From positions 558,001 through 622,000 of the forward strand of contig AP017424.1 in NCBI GenBank assembly GCA_002355495.1: DNA of 64,000 nucleotides, given 5' to 3'. Source of the stretch: Streptomyces laurentii (GTDB taxonomy: Bacteria > Actinomycetota > Actinomycetes > Streptomycetales > Streptomycetaceae). The notes under the pieces were generated by a model that had not been told where the DNA came from, made no database searches, and worked only from the letters and a program-made list of their open reading frames with translations. The translations under genes and the position numbers were made by a program. Shown in pieces: positions 33,060 to 41,992 of the stretch. Each line of letters opens with the position of its first letter. The stretch's first letter is position 1.

Positions 33060-33893
33060 TCAGTGCGCGGTCCAGCCGCCGTCGAGGACGAGGGAGGTAC
33101 CGGTGACGAACGAGGCCTGGGGGCCGCACAGATAGAGCACGGCGTCGGCCACCTCCTCGGGTTCGATCAGCCGCTTGAGCGCCGAGTCCTTCAGCAGGAC
33201 CTCGGTCAGGACCCGCTCGGCGGGAATGCCGTGCGCGGCGGCCTGGTCGGCGATCTGCCGTTCGACGAGGGGCGTGCGCACATATCCGGGGTTGACACAG
33301 TTGGAGGTGACCCCGTGCGGGGCGCCTTCGAGGGCCGCGGTCTTCGACAGGCCCTCCAGACCGTGTTTGGCGGCCACATAGGCGGACTTGAACGGCGAGG
33401 CGCGCAGCCCGTGGACGGAGGAGATGTTGACGATGCGGCCCCACCCGTGCGCGTACATCCCGGGCAGCGCGCCGCGGATGAGCCGGAACGGGGCCTCCAG
33501 CATCACGGTGAGAACGGTGTGGAAGACGTCCGGAGGGAACTCTTCGAGGGGGCGGACGAGCTGGAGTCCGGCGTTGTTGACGAGGATGTCGGTGCCGGCG
33601 GCGGCCGCTTCGGCGGCGTCGAGGTCGGTGAGGTCGAGCAGCCGGGGTTCGACGCGGCCGGGCAGGCCCCGGGCCGCCTCGGTCAGCTCGTCGAGTCCGC
33701 CGGCGGCCCGGTCGACGGCTCTGACGAGGGCCCCCGCGGCGGCCAGCCGCAGCGCGCAGGCGCGGCCGATGCCGCCGGCCGCGCCCGTGACGAGCGCGGT
33801 GCGCCCGGAGAGGTCGAGAGGGACGGACCCGGGGGCGGGCCGGGGCGCGGGGGCCGGGTCCGGTGCGGGTCCTGTGCTGATGGGGGCGCTCAT
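33060..33893 (-). CDS. 3-hydroxybutyrate dehydrogenase (SDR)
   Basis: A 277-residue classical SDR. The cofactor motif TGAAGGIG, the NNAG motif (DILVNNAGLQ), and the catalytic Ser-Tyr-Lys (NISSVHGLRASPFKSAYVAAKHG) are all present, as is the 3-hydroxybutyrate dehydrogenase-like end (CGPQASFVTGTSLVLDGGWT). It oxidises (R)-3-hydroxybutyrate to acetoacetate with NAD+. Residues 1-25 are a Pro/Ala-rich lead-in. ATG 33893 is 7 nt after TAGGGT on this strand, so the transcript may be leaderless; a GTG at 33902 is the alternative start. Confidence 0.85.
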   Translation of the reverse strand: MSAPISTGPAPDPAPAPRPAPGSVPLDLSGRTALVTGAAGGIGRACALRLAAAGALVRAVDRAAGGLDELTEAARGLPGRVEPRLLDLTDLDAAEAAAAGTDILVNNAGLQLVRPLEEFPPDVFHTVLTVMLEAPFRLIRGALPGMYAHGWGRIVNISSVHGLRASPFKSAYVAAKHGLEGLSKTAALEGAPHGVTSNCVNPGYVRTPLVERQIADQAAAHGIPAERVLTEVLLKDSALKRLIEPEEVADAVLYLCGPQASFVTGTSLVLDGGWTAH

Positions 33894-33900
33894 GCCCCGC

Positions 33901-33906
33901 ACCCTA
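33901..33906 (-). promoter_or_regulatory. -10-like TAGGGT 7 nt before a start codon
   Basis: TAGGGT on the minus strand, 7 nt before ATG 33893 of the 3-hydroxybutyrate dehydrogenase gene. Confidence 0.45.
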
Positions 33907-33948
33907 TGAAGCGGCCCACCCCCGACCGATGTGTGCCGGACACACAGT

Positions 33949-34431
33949 TCAGCCCTGGGTCGTGTTGTCGAACCATGTGGGTTCGTCGGCGAGGGCCCGC
34001 TCGATCCGGAAGTTCGAGAAGCGCTTCATCTCGGGGAGCGCGTCCAGGGCGAACCAGCCGACCTCGGTCGACTCGTCGTCGTTGACCCGGGCCTCGCCGC
34101 CGGTGGCCCGGCAGCGGAAGGAGACGTCCATGAACTGGCACTGGTCGCCGTTGGGGTAGACGACGGGCTTGCGGAGCGTCTGGACGAGGACGATGCGCTC
34201 GACCTCGCAGTGCACGCCGGTCTCCTCGTACACCTCGCGTACGGCGCAGGCGGCGGGCTGCTCGCCGGGCTCGACGATGCCGCCGACCACCGCCCACATC
34301 CCGTTGTCCGCGCGGCGGCCGAGGAGGACGCGTCCCTGGCCGTCGAAGACGACGGCGGAGACGCCCGGCAGGAACAGCAGCTGGTGGCCGACGGAGGCCC
34401 GGATGTCGCGGATGAAGTCAGGGGTGCCCAT
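33949..34431 (-). CDS. Nudix hydrolase
   Basis: A 160-residue Nudix protein with full box GGIVEPGEQPAACAVREVYEETG (positions about 50-72), written here as GGIVEPGEQPAACAVREVYE plus ETG. The surrounding sequence (LLGRRADNGMWAVVGG; CQFMDVSFRCRATGGEARVN) matches the subgroup common in actinomycetes. The ATG lies 6 nt after TAGGGT, without a ribosome site. Substrate unknown. Confidence 0.85.
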   Translation of the reverse strand: MGTPDFIRDIRASVGHQLLFLPGVSAVVFDGQGRVLLGRRADNGMWAVVGGIVEPGEQPAACAVREVYEETGVHCEVERIVLVQTLRKPVVYPNGDQCQFMDVSFRCRATGGEARVNDDESTEVGWFALDALPEMKRFSNFRIERALADEPTWFDNTTQG

Positions 34432-34437
34432 GCCCCG

Positions 34438-34443
34438 ACCCTA
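34438..34443 (-). promoter_or_regulatory. -10-like TAGGGT 6 nt before a start codon
   Basis: TAGGGT on the minus strand, 6 nt before ATG 34431 of the Nudix gene. Confidence 0.45.
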
Positions 34444-34499
34444 GATCACGTCCGCGCGCGCCCGGCCCGGGCCCCGGCCCGGCACCCGACGGGACCGCC

Positions 34500-36137
34500 T
34501 CAGGCGGTGCGGCTCCGCCGGGCCCGTACCGCCCGGACCGCCGACCAGCCGAGCCCGGCCGCCGCGAGGGCGACGAGCAGTGCCTCCGGCAGGGTGCCGA
34601 GGCGGGTCGCCGGGGTCTGCGAGGACCGCAGCGGCACCTTCTCGACGAGCACGTCCGGGGTGAAGAGCTCGGACCGGGCGACGATCTCCCCGTCGGGCCG
34701 GATGATCGCGCTGACGCCGCTGGTGACCGGCACGACCACGCTGCGGCTGTGCTCGACGGCCCGGACCCGGGACATGGCGAGCTGCTGGTAGGTCATCTCG
34801 CTGCGGCCGAAGGTGGCGTTGTTGCTGGGGACGGTGATCAGCTGCGCGCCGTGCGTGACGGTGTCCCGTACCGCCCAGTCGAAGGCCGCCTCGTAGCAGG
34901 TGGCGAGGCCGACCTTGGTGCCGGCGAGGTCGAAGACGCCGACCTTGTCGCCGGGGCCGAAGTCGCGGCTGACCCGGTCGACGTCCTTGTTGAAGAGGCG
35001 GACGAAGGGCCGCATCGGGATGTACTCGCCGAAGGGCTGCACATGCCGCTTGTCGTACTCGGCGACCGGGCCGCGGTTCGGCTCCCACTGGATGAGGGTG
35101 TTGCGCAGCTTGCCGGTGGGCGGGCTGATGACGGCGCCGACGACGGTGGGCGCGTTCACCTCGCGTACGGCGTCGCTGATCGCCTGGTACGCGTCGGCGT
35201 TGGCGTACGGGTCGATGTCGGAGGAGTTCTCCGGCCACAGCACGAAGTCGGGCTGCGGCTCGCGGCCGGCCTTCACGGCGTCGGCCAGTTCCTCGGTGCG
35301 CTTGACGTGGTTGTCGAGGACCTGGCGGCGCTGGGCGTTGAAGTCGAGGCCGAGGCGGGGCACGTTGCCCTGGATGGCGGCGACGGTGGCGGTGCCGTCC
35401 TCGGCGGCGTCGGACACCAGGGGCCGGGCGGCGAGGGCGCCGGTGACGGGGACGAGGACGGCGAGCGCGGCGGCGAGCAGCGGCCCGCGGGCGGGAGCGG
35501 GGGCCGGGGCGGCGTCCTCGGAGCGGGCGGCGGCGCGCCGGGCCAGGACCTGGCACACCAGCTCGTACAGGCCGAAGCCGCACAGGGCGACGGCGAAGCC
35601 GAGCACCGGGGTGCCGCCGACTGCCGCGAGCGGCAGGAAGATCCCGTCCGCCTGCCCGAAGGCGATCTTGCCCCAGGGGAAGCCGCCGAAGGGCACGCGC
35701 GCGCGTGCGGCCTCGCCGGCGATCCACAGGCCGGCGGCGAACACCGGCCATCCGGGCAGCCGCGAGACGGCGGCGATGCCGAGTCCGGCCGCGCCCATGA
35801 ACAGAGCCTCGACACCGGTCAGCGCCACCCACGGCAGCCAGCCGACCACCGCGTCGGTCCAGATGAGCAGCGGCATGAGGAAGCCGAGCCCGGCCAGGTA
35901 GCCGAGTCCGAAGCCCGCCCGGAGCCGCCGGCCCCGGAGGGTCCAGCCCAGCAGGGCGAACGCGGGGACGGCCAGCCACCACAGGGGCCGGGGCGGGAAG
36001 CTGAGGAAGAGCAGCACCCCGGACAGGACGGCCGCGGCGGGGCGGACGAGCCGCCTCGGCAGGCCGCGGCCCCCTGTGGGGGTGGCGGTCGGGGCGGGGG
36101 ACTCGGGCACGTCGGCCGGGGCGATCGTGGTGCTCAC
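34500..36137 (-). CDS. lnt: Apolipoprotein N-acyltransferase
   Basis: A 545-residue integral membrane enzyme. About six N-terminal hydrophobic segments are followed by the nitrilase-like domain with its catalytic set: Glu in LWPENSSDIDP, the QPFGEYIP stretch, and Cys in GLATCYEAAFDWAVR. A last hydrophobic segment is near the C-terminus (EALLVALAAAGLGWSAVRAV). It adds an acyl chain to the N-terminal cysteine of lipoproteins at the membrane. The GTG start lies 7 nt after TAGACT on this strand, indicating a leaderless transcript. Streptomyces typically has more than one Lnt homologue. Confidence 0.9.
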   Translation of the reverse strand: MSTTIAPADVPESPAPTATPTGGRGLPRRLVRPAAAVLSGVLLFLSFPPRPLWWLAVPAFALLGWTLRGRRLRAGFGLGYLAGLGFLMPLLIWTDAVVGWLPWVALTGVEALFMGAAGLGIAAVSRLPGWPVFAAGLWIAGEAARARVPFGGFPWGKIAFGQADGIFLPLAAVGGTPVLGFAVALCGFGLYELVCQVLARRAAARSEDAAPAPAPARGPLLAAALAVLVPVTGALAARPLVSDAAEDGTATVAAIQGNVPRLGLDFNAQRRQVLDNHVKRTEELADAVKAGREPQPDFVLWPENSSDIDPYANADAYQAISDAVREVNAPTVVGAVISPPTGKLRNTLIQWEPNRGPVAEYDKRHVQPFGEYIPMRPFVRLFNKDVDRVSRDFGPGDKVGVFDLAGTKVGLATCYEAAFDWAVRDTVTHGAQLITVPSNNATFGRSEMTYQQLAMSRVRAVEHSRSVVVPVTSGVSAIIRPDGEIVARSELFTPDVLVEKVPLRSSQTPATRLGTLPEALLVALAAAGLGWSAVRAVRARRSRTA

Positions 36138-36144
36138 CCGCCGG

Positions 36145-36150
36145 AGTCTA
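36145..36150 (-). promoter_or_regulatory. -10-like TAGACT 7 nt before a start codon
   Basis: TAGACT on the minus strand, 7 nt before GTG 36137 of the lnt gene. Confidence 0.45.
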
Positions 36151-36210
36151 CGGCGCCCGGCGTATCGGCCGGATGAGGAAGAGAGCACGGCCGGGGGCGG
36201 GATGGCGGGT

Positions 36211-36777
36211 TCAGACGCTCGCCGGGCCCGTCGGGGCGGGCGGCGCGGCGCGCCGCAGAAGGCCGCGGATGGCGTGGACGCCGGATTCGGCGTCGTCGAC
36301 GGTGACGGTGAAGATTCGGCCGTCGCCGAGCCGCAGCACCAGGCCCTCGCCGCGGCGGACGATGACGGCCGTGCCCTTCTCGGGGCGCCAGCGGTAGCCC
36401 CAGCCGCCCCACTGACGCGGGGTCACGGCGGGATCGAACTCGGCGCCGACGACGTGGGAGAGGGGGATGCGGCGGCGCGGGACGCCGATGTGGCCGCAGC
36501 GGACCTCCATGGCGTGGTCGTCGACCCGGACGGCGACCTGGACGAAGGCGAGGGTGCCGAAGAGCACCAGGAGCCCGACGGCGACACAGCCGATGACGGC
36601 CATGAGGAGCGGCGCGATGCCGGAGGCCCAGGAGGAGACGACGGCCAGTCGGATGCCGAGGGCCAGGCAGGCCGCTCCGCCGACGGCGGGCAGCCACTGC
36701 ATCCGGTTGGTCGCGCGACCGGTCCAGACCGGCGGCGCGGGACCCTCGGGGCCGGGGCGCGGCGCGTGCTGCCTCAT
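36211..36777 (-). CDS. Membrane protein with PH-like domain
   Basis: A 188-residue protein with two hydrophobic segments (LPAVGGAACLALGIRLAVVS; LLMAVIGCVAVGLLVLFGTL) followed by a bacterial PH-like beta domain (VRVDDHAMEVRCGHIGVPRR; GTAVIVRRGEGLVLRLGDGR). The proline-rich N- and C-termini are probably disordered. Function unknown. ATG lies 6 nt after TAGGCT on this strand. Confidence 0.75.
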   Translation of the reverse strand: MRQHAPRPGPEGPAPPVWTGRATNRMQWLPAVGGAACLALGIRLAVVSSWASGIAPLLMAVIGCVAVGLLVLFGTLAFVQVAVRVDDHAMEVRCGHIGVPRRRIPLSHVVGAEFDPAVTPRQWGGWGYRWRPEKGTAVIVRRGEGLVLRLGDGRIFTVTVDDAESGVHAIRGLLRRAAPPAPTGPASV

Positions 36778-36783
36778 ATCGCC

Positions 36784-36789
36784 AGCCTA
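36784..36789 (-). promoter_or_regulatory. -10-like TAGGCT 6 nt before a start codon
   Basis: TAGGCT on the minus strand, 6 nt before ATG 36777 of the PH-domain protein gene. Confidence 0.45.
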
Positions 36790-36830
36790 CGCACGTTCCC
36801 GCGATACGGCTCCTCAGCGCACGCGTACGG

Positions 36831-37625
36831 TCACACTCCGTGTGCGAGCGGCGCCCCGGCCGCGAGGCCGCGGCCCTCGGCGTAACCGAGCGCGGCACGC
36901 GTCAGCTCGCCGGTCCGGCCGCTGAGCAGCACGGTCAGCGTGCCCGTGGGCGCGGCCTCGGGGGTGGCCTGGGCCCCGATCCGGCGCAGCGCCTGGGCGG
37001 CGACGGCGCCGGCGGAGCCGCGCAGCACGACGGGCGGGCGGCCGGTTCGGCGGAGGGCCGCCCGGATGGGTTCGGCGACCAGTTCGTAGTGGGTGCAGCC
37101 GAGGACGACGGCGCGGACGTCGGGGGGCGTGAGGGCGGCCGCGGCAGCGACGGCCGCGCGGACGGCGTCCTCGTCGCCGTGCTCGACGGCGTCGGCGAGA
37201 CCGGGGCACGGCACCTCGGTGACCTCGGCGGCGCCGGCGAAGTCGCGGATCAGTCCGCGCTGGTAGGCGCTGCCGGTGGTGGCGGGGGTGGCCCAGATGG
37301 CGACCTTGCCGCCGCCGACGGCCGCGGGCTTGACGGCGGGCACGGTGCCGATCACCGGAATGCCCGGCTCCAGAGCGGCGCGGAGGGCCGGCAGGGCGTG
37401 GACGGTGGCCGTGTTGCAGCCGACGATCAGGGCGTCGGGGGCGTGTGCGGCGGCGGCCCGGGCGACGGCGAGCGCGCGCTCGGTGAGGTCCTCGGGAGTG
37501 CGCGGGCCCCAGGGCATGCCGTCGGGGTCGGAAGAGATCACGAGGTCCGCGTCGGGCCTCAGGCGACGGACCGCCGCCGCAGCCGGGAGCAGGCCGATTC
37601 CGGAGTCCATCAGTGCGATCTTCAC
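36831..37625 (-). CDS. Glutamate/aspartate racemase family protein
   Basis: A 264-residue member of the Asp/Glu racemase superfamily. The two cysteine motifs of MurI-type racemases are present, GCNTATVHALPALR and VLGCTHYELVAEPIR, and the N-terminus reads MDSGIGLLPAAAAVRRLRPD, a variant of DSGVGGL. It could supply D-glutamate for peptidoglycan or act on another amino acid; Streptomyces usually has a separate essential murI, and the variant N-terminal motif hints at a paralogue. The GTG start is 6 nt after TAGGGT. Confidence 0.8.
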   Translation of the reverse strand: MKIALMDSGIGLLPAAAAVRRLRPDADLVISSDPDGMPWGPRTPEDLTERALAVARAAAAHAPDALIVGCNTATVHALPALRAALEPGIPVIGTVPAVKPAAVGGGKVAIWATPATTGSAYQRGLIRDFAGAAEVTEVPCPGLADAVEHGDEDAVRAAVAAAAALTPPDVRAVVLGCTHYELVAEPIRAALRRTGRPPVVLRGSAGAVAAQALRRIGAQATPEAAPTGTLTVLLSGRTGELTRAALGYAEGRGLAAGAPLAHGV

Positions 37626-37631
37626 CCTGTC

Positions 37632-37637
37632 ACCCTA
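37632..37637 (-). promoter_or_regulatory. -10-like TAGGGT 6 nt before a start codon
   Basis: TAGGGT on the minus strand, 6 nt before GTG 37625; TCGACG lies 19 nt further upstream. It faces a similar site of the divergent glycosyltransferase gene. Confidence 0.5.
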
Positions 37638-37669
37638 GCCGACCCCCTTCTTCACCCGTCGATCTGGGG

Positions 37670-37675
37670 CAGACT
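37670..37675 (+). promoter_or_regulatory. -10-like CAGACT 7 nt before a start codon
   Basis: CAGACT on the plus strand, 7 nt before ATG 37683 of the glycosyltransferase gene. Confidence 0.4.
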
Positions 37676-37682
37676 GCGGCGA

Positions 37683-38881
37683 ATGAGCCCGCTTTCGTGG
37701 ATCGCGACCGGTTCCCTCGCCACCTGGGTGTGGCTGCTCCTGGGCCAGGGTTTCTTCTGGCGTACGGACCAGCGCCTCCCGGCCCCCTCCCAGGCGCCCG
37801 AAACTCCCGCCGAGTCCCCCGGCGACCCGTGGCCGCGGGTCGTGGTGGTGGTCCCGGCGCGGGACGAGGCGGAGGTACTGCCGCTGAGCCTGCCGTCGCT
37901 GCTGGCGCAGGACTATCCGGGGCCCGCGGAGGTGATCCTGGTGGACGACGGGAGCACCGACGGCACCGGGCGGCTGGCCGAGGAACTGGCGCGCGGCCGG
38001 ACGGGGCTGCCGCTGGCGGTGGTCCGGCCGGGTGAGCCGGAACCGGGCTGGACGGGCAAGCTGTGGGCGCTGCGGCACGGGATCGCGCTGGCACGCGCGC
38101 GTGAGCCGGAGTTCCTGCTCCTGACGGACGCGGACATCGCCCACGAGCCGGACAGCCTGCGCCTGCTCGTGGCGGCCGCGACCGGCCACCGGCTCGACCT
38201 GGTGTCACAGATGGCCCGGCTGCGGGTGGCGAGCGGCTGGGAGCGGCTGATCGTGCCGGCGTTCGTCTATTTCTTCTGCCAGCTCTATCCGTTCCGGTGG
38301 ATCAACCGCCGCCGGCCGCTGGCGACGGCCGCCGCGGGCGGCTGTGTGCTGCTGCGCGCGGACACCGCCGAGCGCGCGGGGTACCGGAGGTGATCCGGCA
38401 GGCCGTGATCGACGACGTGTCCCTGGCCAAGGCCGTCCGGCGGGCCGGCGGTCGCGTGTGGCTGGGGCTCGCGGACCGGGTGGACAGTATCCGGCCGTAT
38501 CCGGACCTGGCCGATCTGTGGCGGATGGTGGCGCGCAGCGCGTACGCCCAGCTGCGGCACAACCCGCCGGCGCTCCTGGGGACGGTCGCGGGCCTCGCGC
38601 TCGTCTATCTGGCGCCGCCCGTGACCCTGGCGGCCGGGCTGCTCACCGGCGACGGGCCGGCGGCGTGGGCGGGCGGGGCCGCCTGGGCGGTGATGACCGG
38701 CACATACCTGCCGATGCTGCGCTACTACCGGCAGCCGCCCTGGCTCGCGCCGCTGCTGCCCTACACCGCCCTGCTCTACCTGCTGATGACGGTGGATTCG
38801 GCCGTCCGGCACTACCGGGGACAGGGCGCGGCGTGGAAGGGCCGGACGTACGCCCGCCCCGAGGCGGCGCCGGACCGGTGA
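37683..38881 (+). pseudogene. Frameshifted HpnB-like glycosyltransferase family 2 gene
   Basis: The first part, 37683-38393, has an N-terminal anchor, GT2 motifs VVVVPARDEAEVLPLSLPSL, VDDGSTDGTG, LTDADIAHEP, and reaches GGCVLLRADTAERAGYRR before a stop. The next frame continues exactly where homology would, with VPEVIRQAVIDDVSLAKAVR, RPYPDLADLWRMVARSAYAQ and two to three membrane segments up to 38881. Adding one G to the G run in GCGCGGGGTACC (about 38378-38384) restores a 399-residue protein. Either the gene is freshly broken or the sequence carries a one-base error. The family member HpnB is found near hopanoid genes. The rest of the frame shows no further damage. Confidence 0.8.
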
Positions 38882-39249
38882 CCCGTCGCGAAACCAAGAA
38901 AATCCGGCGCCGAAACGAACACGGGGCCAATTAAGGCGACTTCATGTTTCTCCATCCGGCCGGAACCGACGGAGAATTTCCACGCCCTTCACTCTCCGAG
39001 CACGAACATCTTCCCTCCGTCATGTGCGACACCGCGTCAAGATTCTTTTATACGGGGCAGGAAGGGGTCTTCCGGGAGGTTCCGCGACCGGCGGGTAACC
39101 CCTTCCGAACTCGGCTTTTCCAAGATCAGTGACCTGGACCGCGACCTGTTTTGCCGGATTCGCTCACATTGCCGGGTGGCGGTCGTGGCCAAACCGGCGA
39201 ACAAGCCCATGGGCCGGGCTCCCCAATCGGCACATCGTGGGCTTAACTT
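38882..39249. other. AT-rich intergenic region upstream of DUF6643 gene
   Basis: This 368-bp stretch has clearly lower GC than its flanks (AAACCAAGAAAATCC, TCAAGATTCTTTTATACGGG). It holds a possible promoter with TGCGAC at 39025-39030 and TATACG at 39049-39054 (18-nt spacer), and a 62-codon ORF (38944-39132, AAGGCG before ATG) without a recognisable product. More likely it is a long regulatory leader than a gene. Confidence 0.45.
39244..39249 (+). promoter_or_regulatory. -10-like TAACTT 6 nt before a start codon
   Basis: TAACTT on the plus strand is 6 nt before ATG 39256 of the DUF6643 gene, which supports that ATG over the one at 39250. Confidence 0.45.
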
Positions 39250-39255
39250 ATGGCC

Positions 39256-39939
39256 ATGACCTCCCCGCGCTCCGCCTACGGAGGCGGTTACCACACCGCG
39301 CCGTCGTTCACCGAGACCCCGATCTACGACTCCCTCGTCGCAGAGCGGGGCACGCCCCAGATCGCCCCGATCCGGGTGAACTCCCCCTACGACACGGGCA
39401 GCGGCTTCCCAGGAAGCAGCAGCTACCCGCCCGCGCTCCCCTCGGCGCTGCCCGCGCTCCCGGCCGCGCCCTCCCCGCAGCCGGCGCCCCACCCGGCGCC
39501 CGCGCCGGCGCCTCCGTACGGCGGCAACACCGGTGGCGGCTACGGCTATCCGCACCCCGCCGCGCAGCCGCAGCGCCCCCAGCTTCCGCAGCTCCCGTCG
39601 GCGGCGCCGATGTCGCCCGCGGCGCATCTGACGCCGGCCGCGCAGATGTCGCCCGTGCCGCTGCCGAACACGCCGACCCCGTACATCCCGCAGCAGCCCG
39701 CCGTGCCGCGCGGCTACCCGGCCCCGCAGGCGCCGCAGCCGCCGCGTCCGATGGCGGGCGGATACGAGGCGATGCGCCCCGCGGCACCCCGTCCGGCCCC
39801 GGCCCCCGCGCCCGCGCCGTACGAGGACCCGTACCAGCAGCCCCACCAGGGCCGCGGATACGACGGCCAGGGATACGACGGCCGCGGATACGACAACCGG
39901 GGATACGACAACCGGGGGTACGACGGGCGAGGGTACTGA
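39256..39939 (+). CDS. DUF6643-type proline-rich protein
   Basis: A 227-residue protein of the Streptomyces DUF6643 type. The first 55 residues form a conserved block (SPRSAYGGGYHTAPSFTETP; IYDSLVAERGTPQIAPIRVN). The rest is Pro/Ala/Gln-rich and low-complexity, ending with five units of RGYDGRGYDN-type repeats encoded by 15-bp tandem repeats. No signal peptide or membrane segment is present. Likely an intrinsically disordered cytosolic protein; function unknown. A start at ATG 39250 is possible, but TAACTT 6 nt before 39256 favours a leaderless mRNA. Confidence 0.75.
   Translation: MTSPRSAYGGGYHTAPSFTETPIYDSLVAERGTPQIAPIRVNSPYDTGSGFPGSSSYPPALPSALPALPAAPSPQPAPHPAPAPAPPYGGNTGGGYGYPHPAAQPQRPQLPQLPSAAPMSPAAHLTPAAQMSPVPLPNTPTPYIPQQPAVPRGYPAPQAPQPPRPMAGGYEAMRPAAPRPAPAPAPAPYEDPYQQPHQGRGYDGQGYDGRGYDNRGYDNRGYDGRGY
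39856..39936. repeat. 15-bp in-frame tandem repeat (GYDxR units)
   Basis: Five 15-bp units of the form GGATACGACGGCCGC run from 39856 to 39930 with a sixth partial unit. They keep frame and code for GYDGQ, GYDGR and GYDNR at the protein C-terminus. A second, 16-bp repeat (GACCGCCGGAGGCACC) occupies about 39970-40000. Confidence 0.8.
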
Positions 39940-40039
39940 CCGCCGGGAGTACTGACGGCCGGAGGCACCGACCGCCGGAGGCACCGACCGCCGGGGGCGA
40001 GGCGAGAAGCCGAGCTTCACCGCCCGGCGGGGCGGCTGG

Positions 40040-40045
40040 CAGGAT
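40040..40045 (+). promoter_or_regulatory. -10-like CAGGAT 6 nt before a start codon
   Basis: CAGGAT is 6 nt before ATG 40052, with TTCACC (40016-40021) 18 nt upstream. Confidence 0.5.
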
Positions 40046-40051
40046 GCGGAC

Positions 40052-40897
40052 ATGCCGATTCCTGTGTTGCGCTCCGTCCATGTCCACCCGGTCAAGGCAC
40101 TGCGCGGGTTCGCCCCCGCCGAGGCGGAGGTCCAGCCGTGGGGACTGGCCGGTGACCGCCGCTGGGCTCTCGTGGACGACGCGGGCAAGGTCGTGACCCA
40201 GCGCCGGCACGCACGGCTGGCGCTGGCATCGGCGGCGCCGCGCCCGGACGGCGGGGTCACCCTGTCCGCGCCCGGGCGCGAGCCGCTGACAGTGGAGGCC
40301 CCGGCCCCCGCCGGAGCGGACGGGGAGGGCGACGGCACCCTCCCCATGGAGATCTTCGGCACCGTGGTCCGTATGGTCCCCGCGATCTCCGAGGCCGACG
40401 CCTGGTTCAGCGCCTACCTGGACAGCGCTGTGCGCCTGGTCCATCTGGACGACCCGGCCCGCCGCCGCCCCATCGACCCGGAGTACGCGCTGCCGGGCGA
40501 GACGGTCAGCCTCGCCGACGGCTATCCGCTGCTCGCCACCACCGCCGCGTCCCTCGACGCCCTCAACTCCCTGATCGCCCAAGGCGATCACGCCGACGAG
40601 GGCCCGCTGCCGATGAACCGCTTCCGGCCGAACGTCGTCGTCGACGGCACCACGCCCTGGGCCGAGGACGGCTGGCGGCGCCTCGCCATCGGCGACGTCG
40701 TCTTCCGGGTGGCCAAATCCTCCGGCCGCTGTGTCGTGACCACCACCGACCAGAGCACCGGCGAGCGCGGCAAGGAGCCGCTGCGCACCCTGGCCCGGCA
40801 CCGCAAGGACGGCAGCCGGCTGATCTTCGGGCAGAACCTGGTGCCCGAGCACCGGGGGATCATCCGGGTCGGCGACCCGGTCGAGATCCTCGACTGA
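40052..40897 (+). CDS. MOSC-domain molybdenum cofactor protein
   Basis: A 281-residue protein with an N-terminal beta-barrel (LRSVHVHPVKALRGFAPAEA; WGLAGDRRWALVDDAGKVVT) and a MOSC domain (PLPMNRFRPNVVVDGTTPWA; SGRCVVTTTDQSTGERG). The cysteine in SGRC is the usual molybdenum ligand in MOSC and mARC proteins, which reduce N-hydroxylated compounds or handle sulfur. Complete and of family length. The ATG is 6 nt after a -10-like CAGGAT, so the transcript should be leaderless. Confidence 0.85.
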   Translation: MPIPVLRSVHVHPVKALRGFAPAEAEVQPWGLAGDRRWALVDDAGKVVTQRRHARLALASAAPRPDGGVTLSAPGREPLTVEAPAPAGADGEGDGTLPMEIFGTVVRMVPAISEADAWFSAYLDSAVRLVHLDDPARRRPIDPEYALPGETVSLADGYPLLATTAASLDALNSLIAQGDHADEGPLPMNRFRPNVVVDGTTPWAEDGWRRLAIGDVVFRVAKSSGRCVVTTTDQSTGERGKEPLRTLARHRKDGSRLIFGQNLVPEHRGIIRVGDPVEILD

Positions 40898-41037
40898 CCC
40901 CATCCGCCCCCACCACGCCCCCGCCGCGCCCCCTCACGAGAACGTCTCCGGCGAGCGCGGAACCCACCGCCGGGTCACACTCGTTGGAAGACCGTGAACC
41001 GCCGATGGGCCGTCGACGAGACGAGGGGGTACGGAGC

Positions 41038-41775
41038 GTGCGCGCTGCCACCGGGCTCTGGCGCTGGCGGCACAATCCCCTGCGCAGGACCACGGACCTG
41101 ATCGAGGCATGGGTGGCGCTGACGGCCGCCGTTCTGCTGTTCCTGGCCGTACCTCTGGCCGGCTGGGCGGCGGGGGCGTCCGCCGACGCCTCGCTCCGGC
41201 GTGAGGCTCGGGCCCAGGCACGGGAGCGCTTCCCGACCGTCGCCCGGGTGCTGCGGACCGCCGACCGGGCCGACGAGCGGACCGAGGGCCGAACCGACGG
41301 CCCGACCGACGACCGGACCGCGGACGGAGCCGGCGCCCCGGCCGAGACCCCGGCCACCGACAAGGCCGCGGACCAGGCCGCCGACCAGGCCGCCGACCGG
41401 AAGACCGAGCGGTCGGCGGCGGATCCGGCCGAGGGACGGCGGCTGAGACCCTCCGTGGTGGCCGTCTGGACGGCGCCCGACGGCACCCCGCGTGCCGGCA
41501 CCCTGACCACCGGCCGTCAGCAGGCCCGCCCCGGCGTCACCTTCCCGTTGTGGACCGACCGGTCGGGCCGGGTCGTGACGCCCCCGATGACCGATTCGGC
41601 CGCCCGGGCGCACGCGGTGATCACCGGCTTCACGGTGTCGGTGTTCGCCGCGTTCCTGGTGGAGGCGGCCCGCCGGCTGACCCTCCACCGCCTGACGCGA
41701 CGGCGGTACGCGCGCCTCGACCACGCCTGGGCCCAGGCCGGTCCGGACTGGGGCCGGACGGGCACCGGCAGCTGA
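41038..41775 (+). CDS. Rv1733c-like actinobacterial membrane protein
   Basis: A 245-residue protein with two hydrophobic segments ([20 protein letters not shown] near the start; [20 protein letters not shown] near the end), in line with the Rv1733c family ([19 protein letters not shown]). The region between them is low-complexity and acidic/basic ([20 protein letters not shown]), likely outside the cell, followed by [13 protein letters not shown]. The GTG at 41038 with AGGGGG upstream is preferred; an ATG at 41005 would add 11 residues. Role unknown. Confidence 0.7.
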   Translation: MRAATGLWRWRHNPLRRTTDLIEAWVALTAAVLLFLAVPLAGWAAGASADASLRREARAQARERFPTVARVLRTADRADERTEGRTDGPTDDRTADGAGAPAETPATDKAADQAADQAADRKTERSAADPAEGRRLRPSVVAVWTAPDGTPRAGTLTTGRQQARPGVTFPLWTDRSGRVVTPPMTDSAARAHAVITGFTVSVFAAFLVEAARRLTLHRLTRRRYARLDHAWAQAGPDWGRTGTGS

Positions 41776-41992
41776 CTCCTTGGTGGGACAGGGGGCCGAC
41801 CGGTCAACCCCGCGGCGCCACGCGCGCTACGGTGGGTCGTCGGAACCGGGTCACCGGTTCCGGCTTCCCGGATCATGCCTCCCTCGTCCCCGGTCCCGGA
41901 TCCGAGCTCTCGGATGCGGGACGCACCCGCGCGGACACGGGTTCCACGGTCCGGTCCAGCGACGACGCACGAGGTGGGGGCAAGGCACACCC

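Noticed and set aside
34749..36176. Plus-strand frame opposite lnt
   Set aside because: Antisense shadow with no motifs; the minus-strand Lnt has clear catalytic residues.
38944..39132. 62-codon ORF as a gene
   Set aside because: Only a weak AAGGCG precedes it, and its codon third positions and composition do not resemble neighbouring genes.
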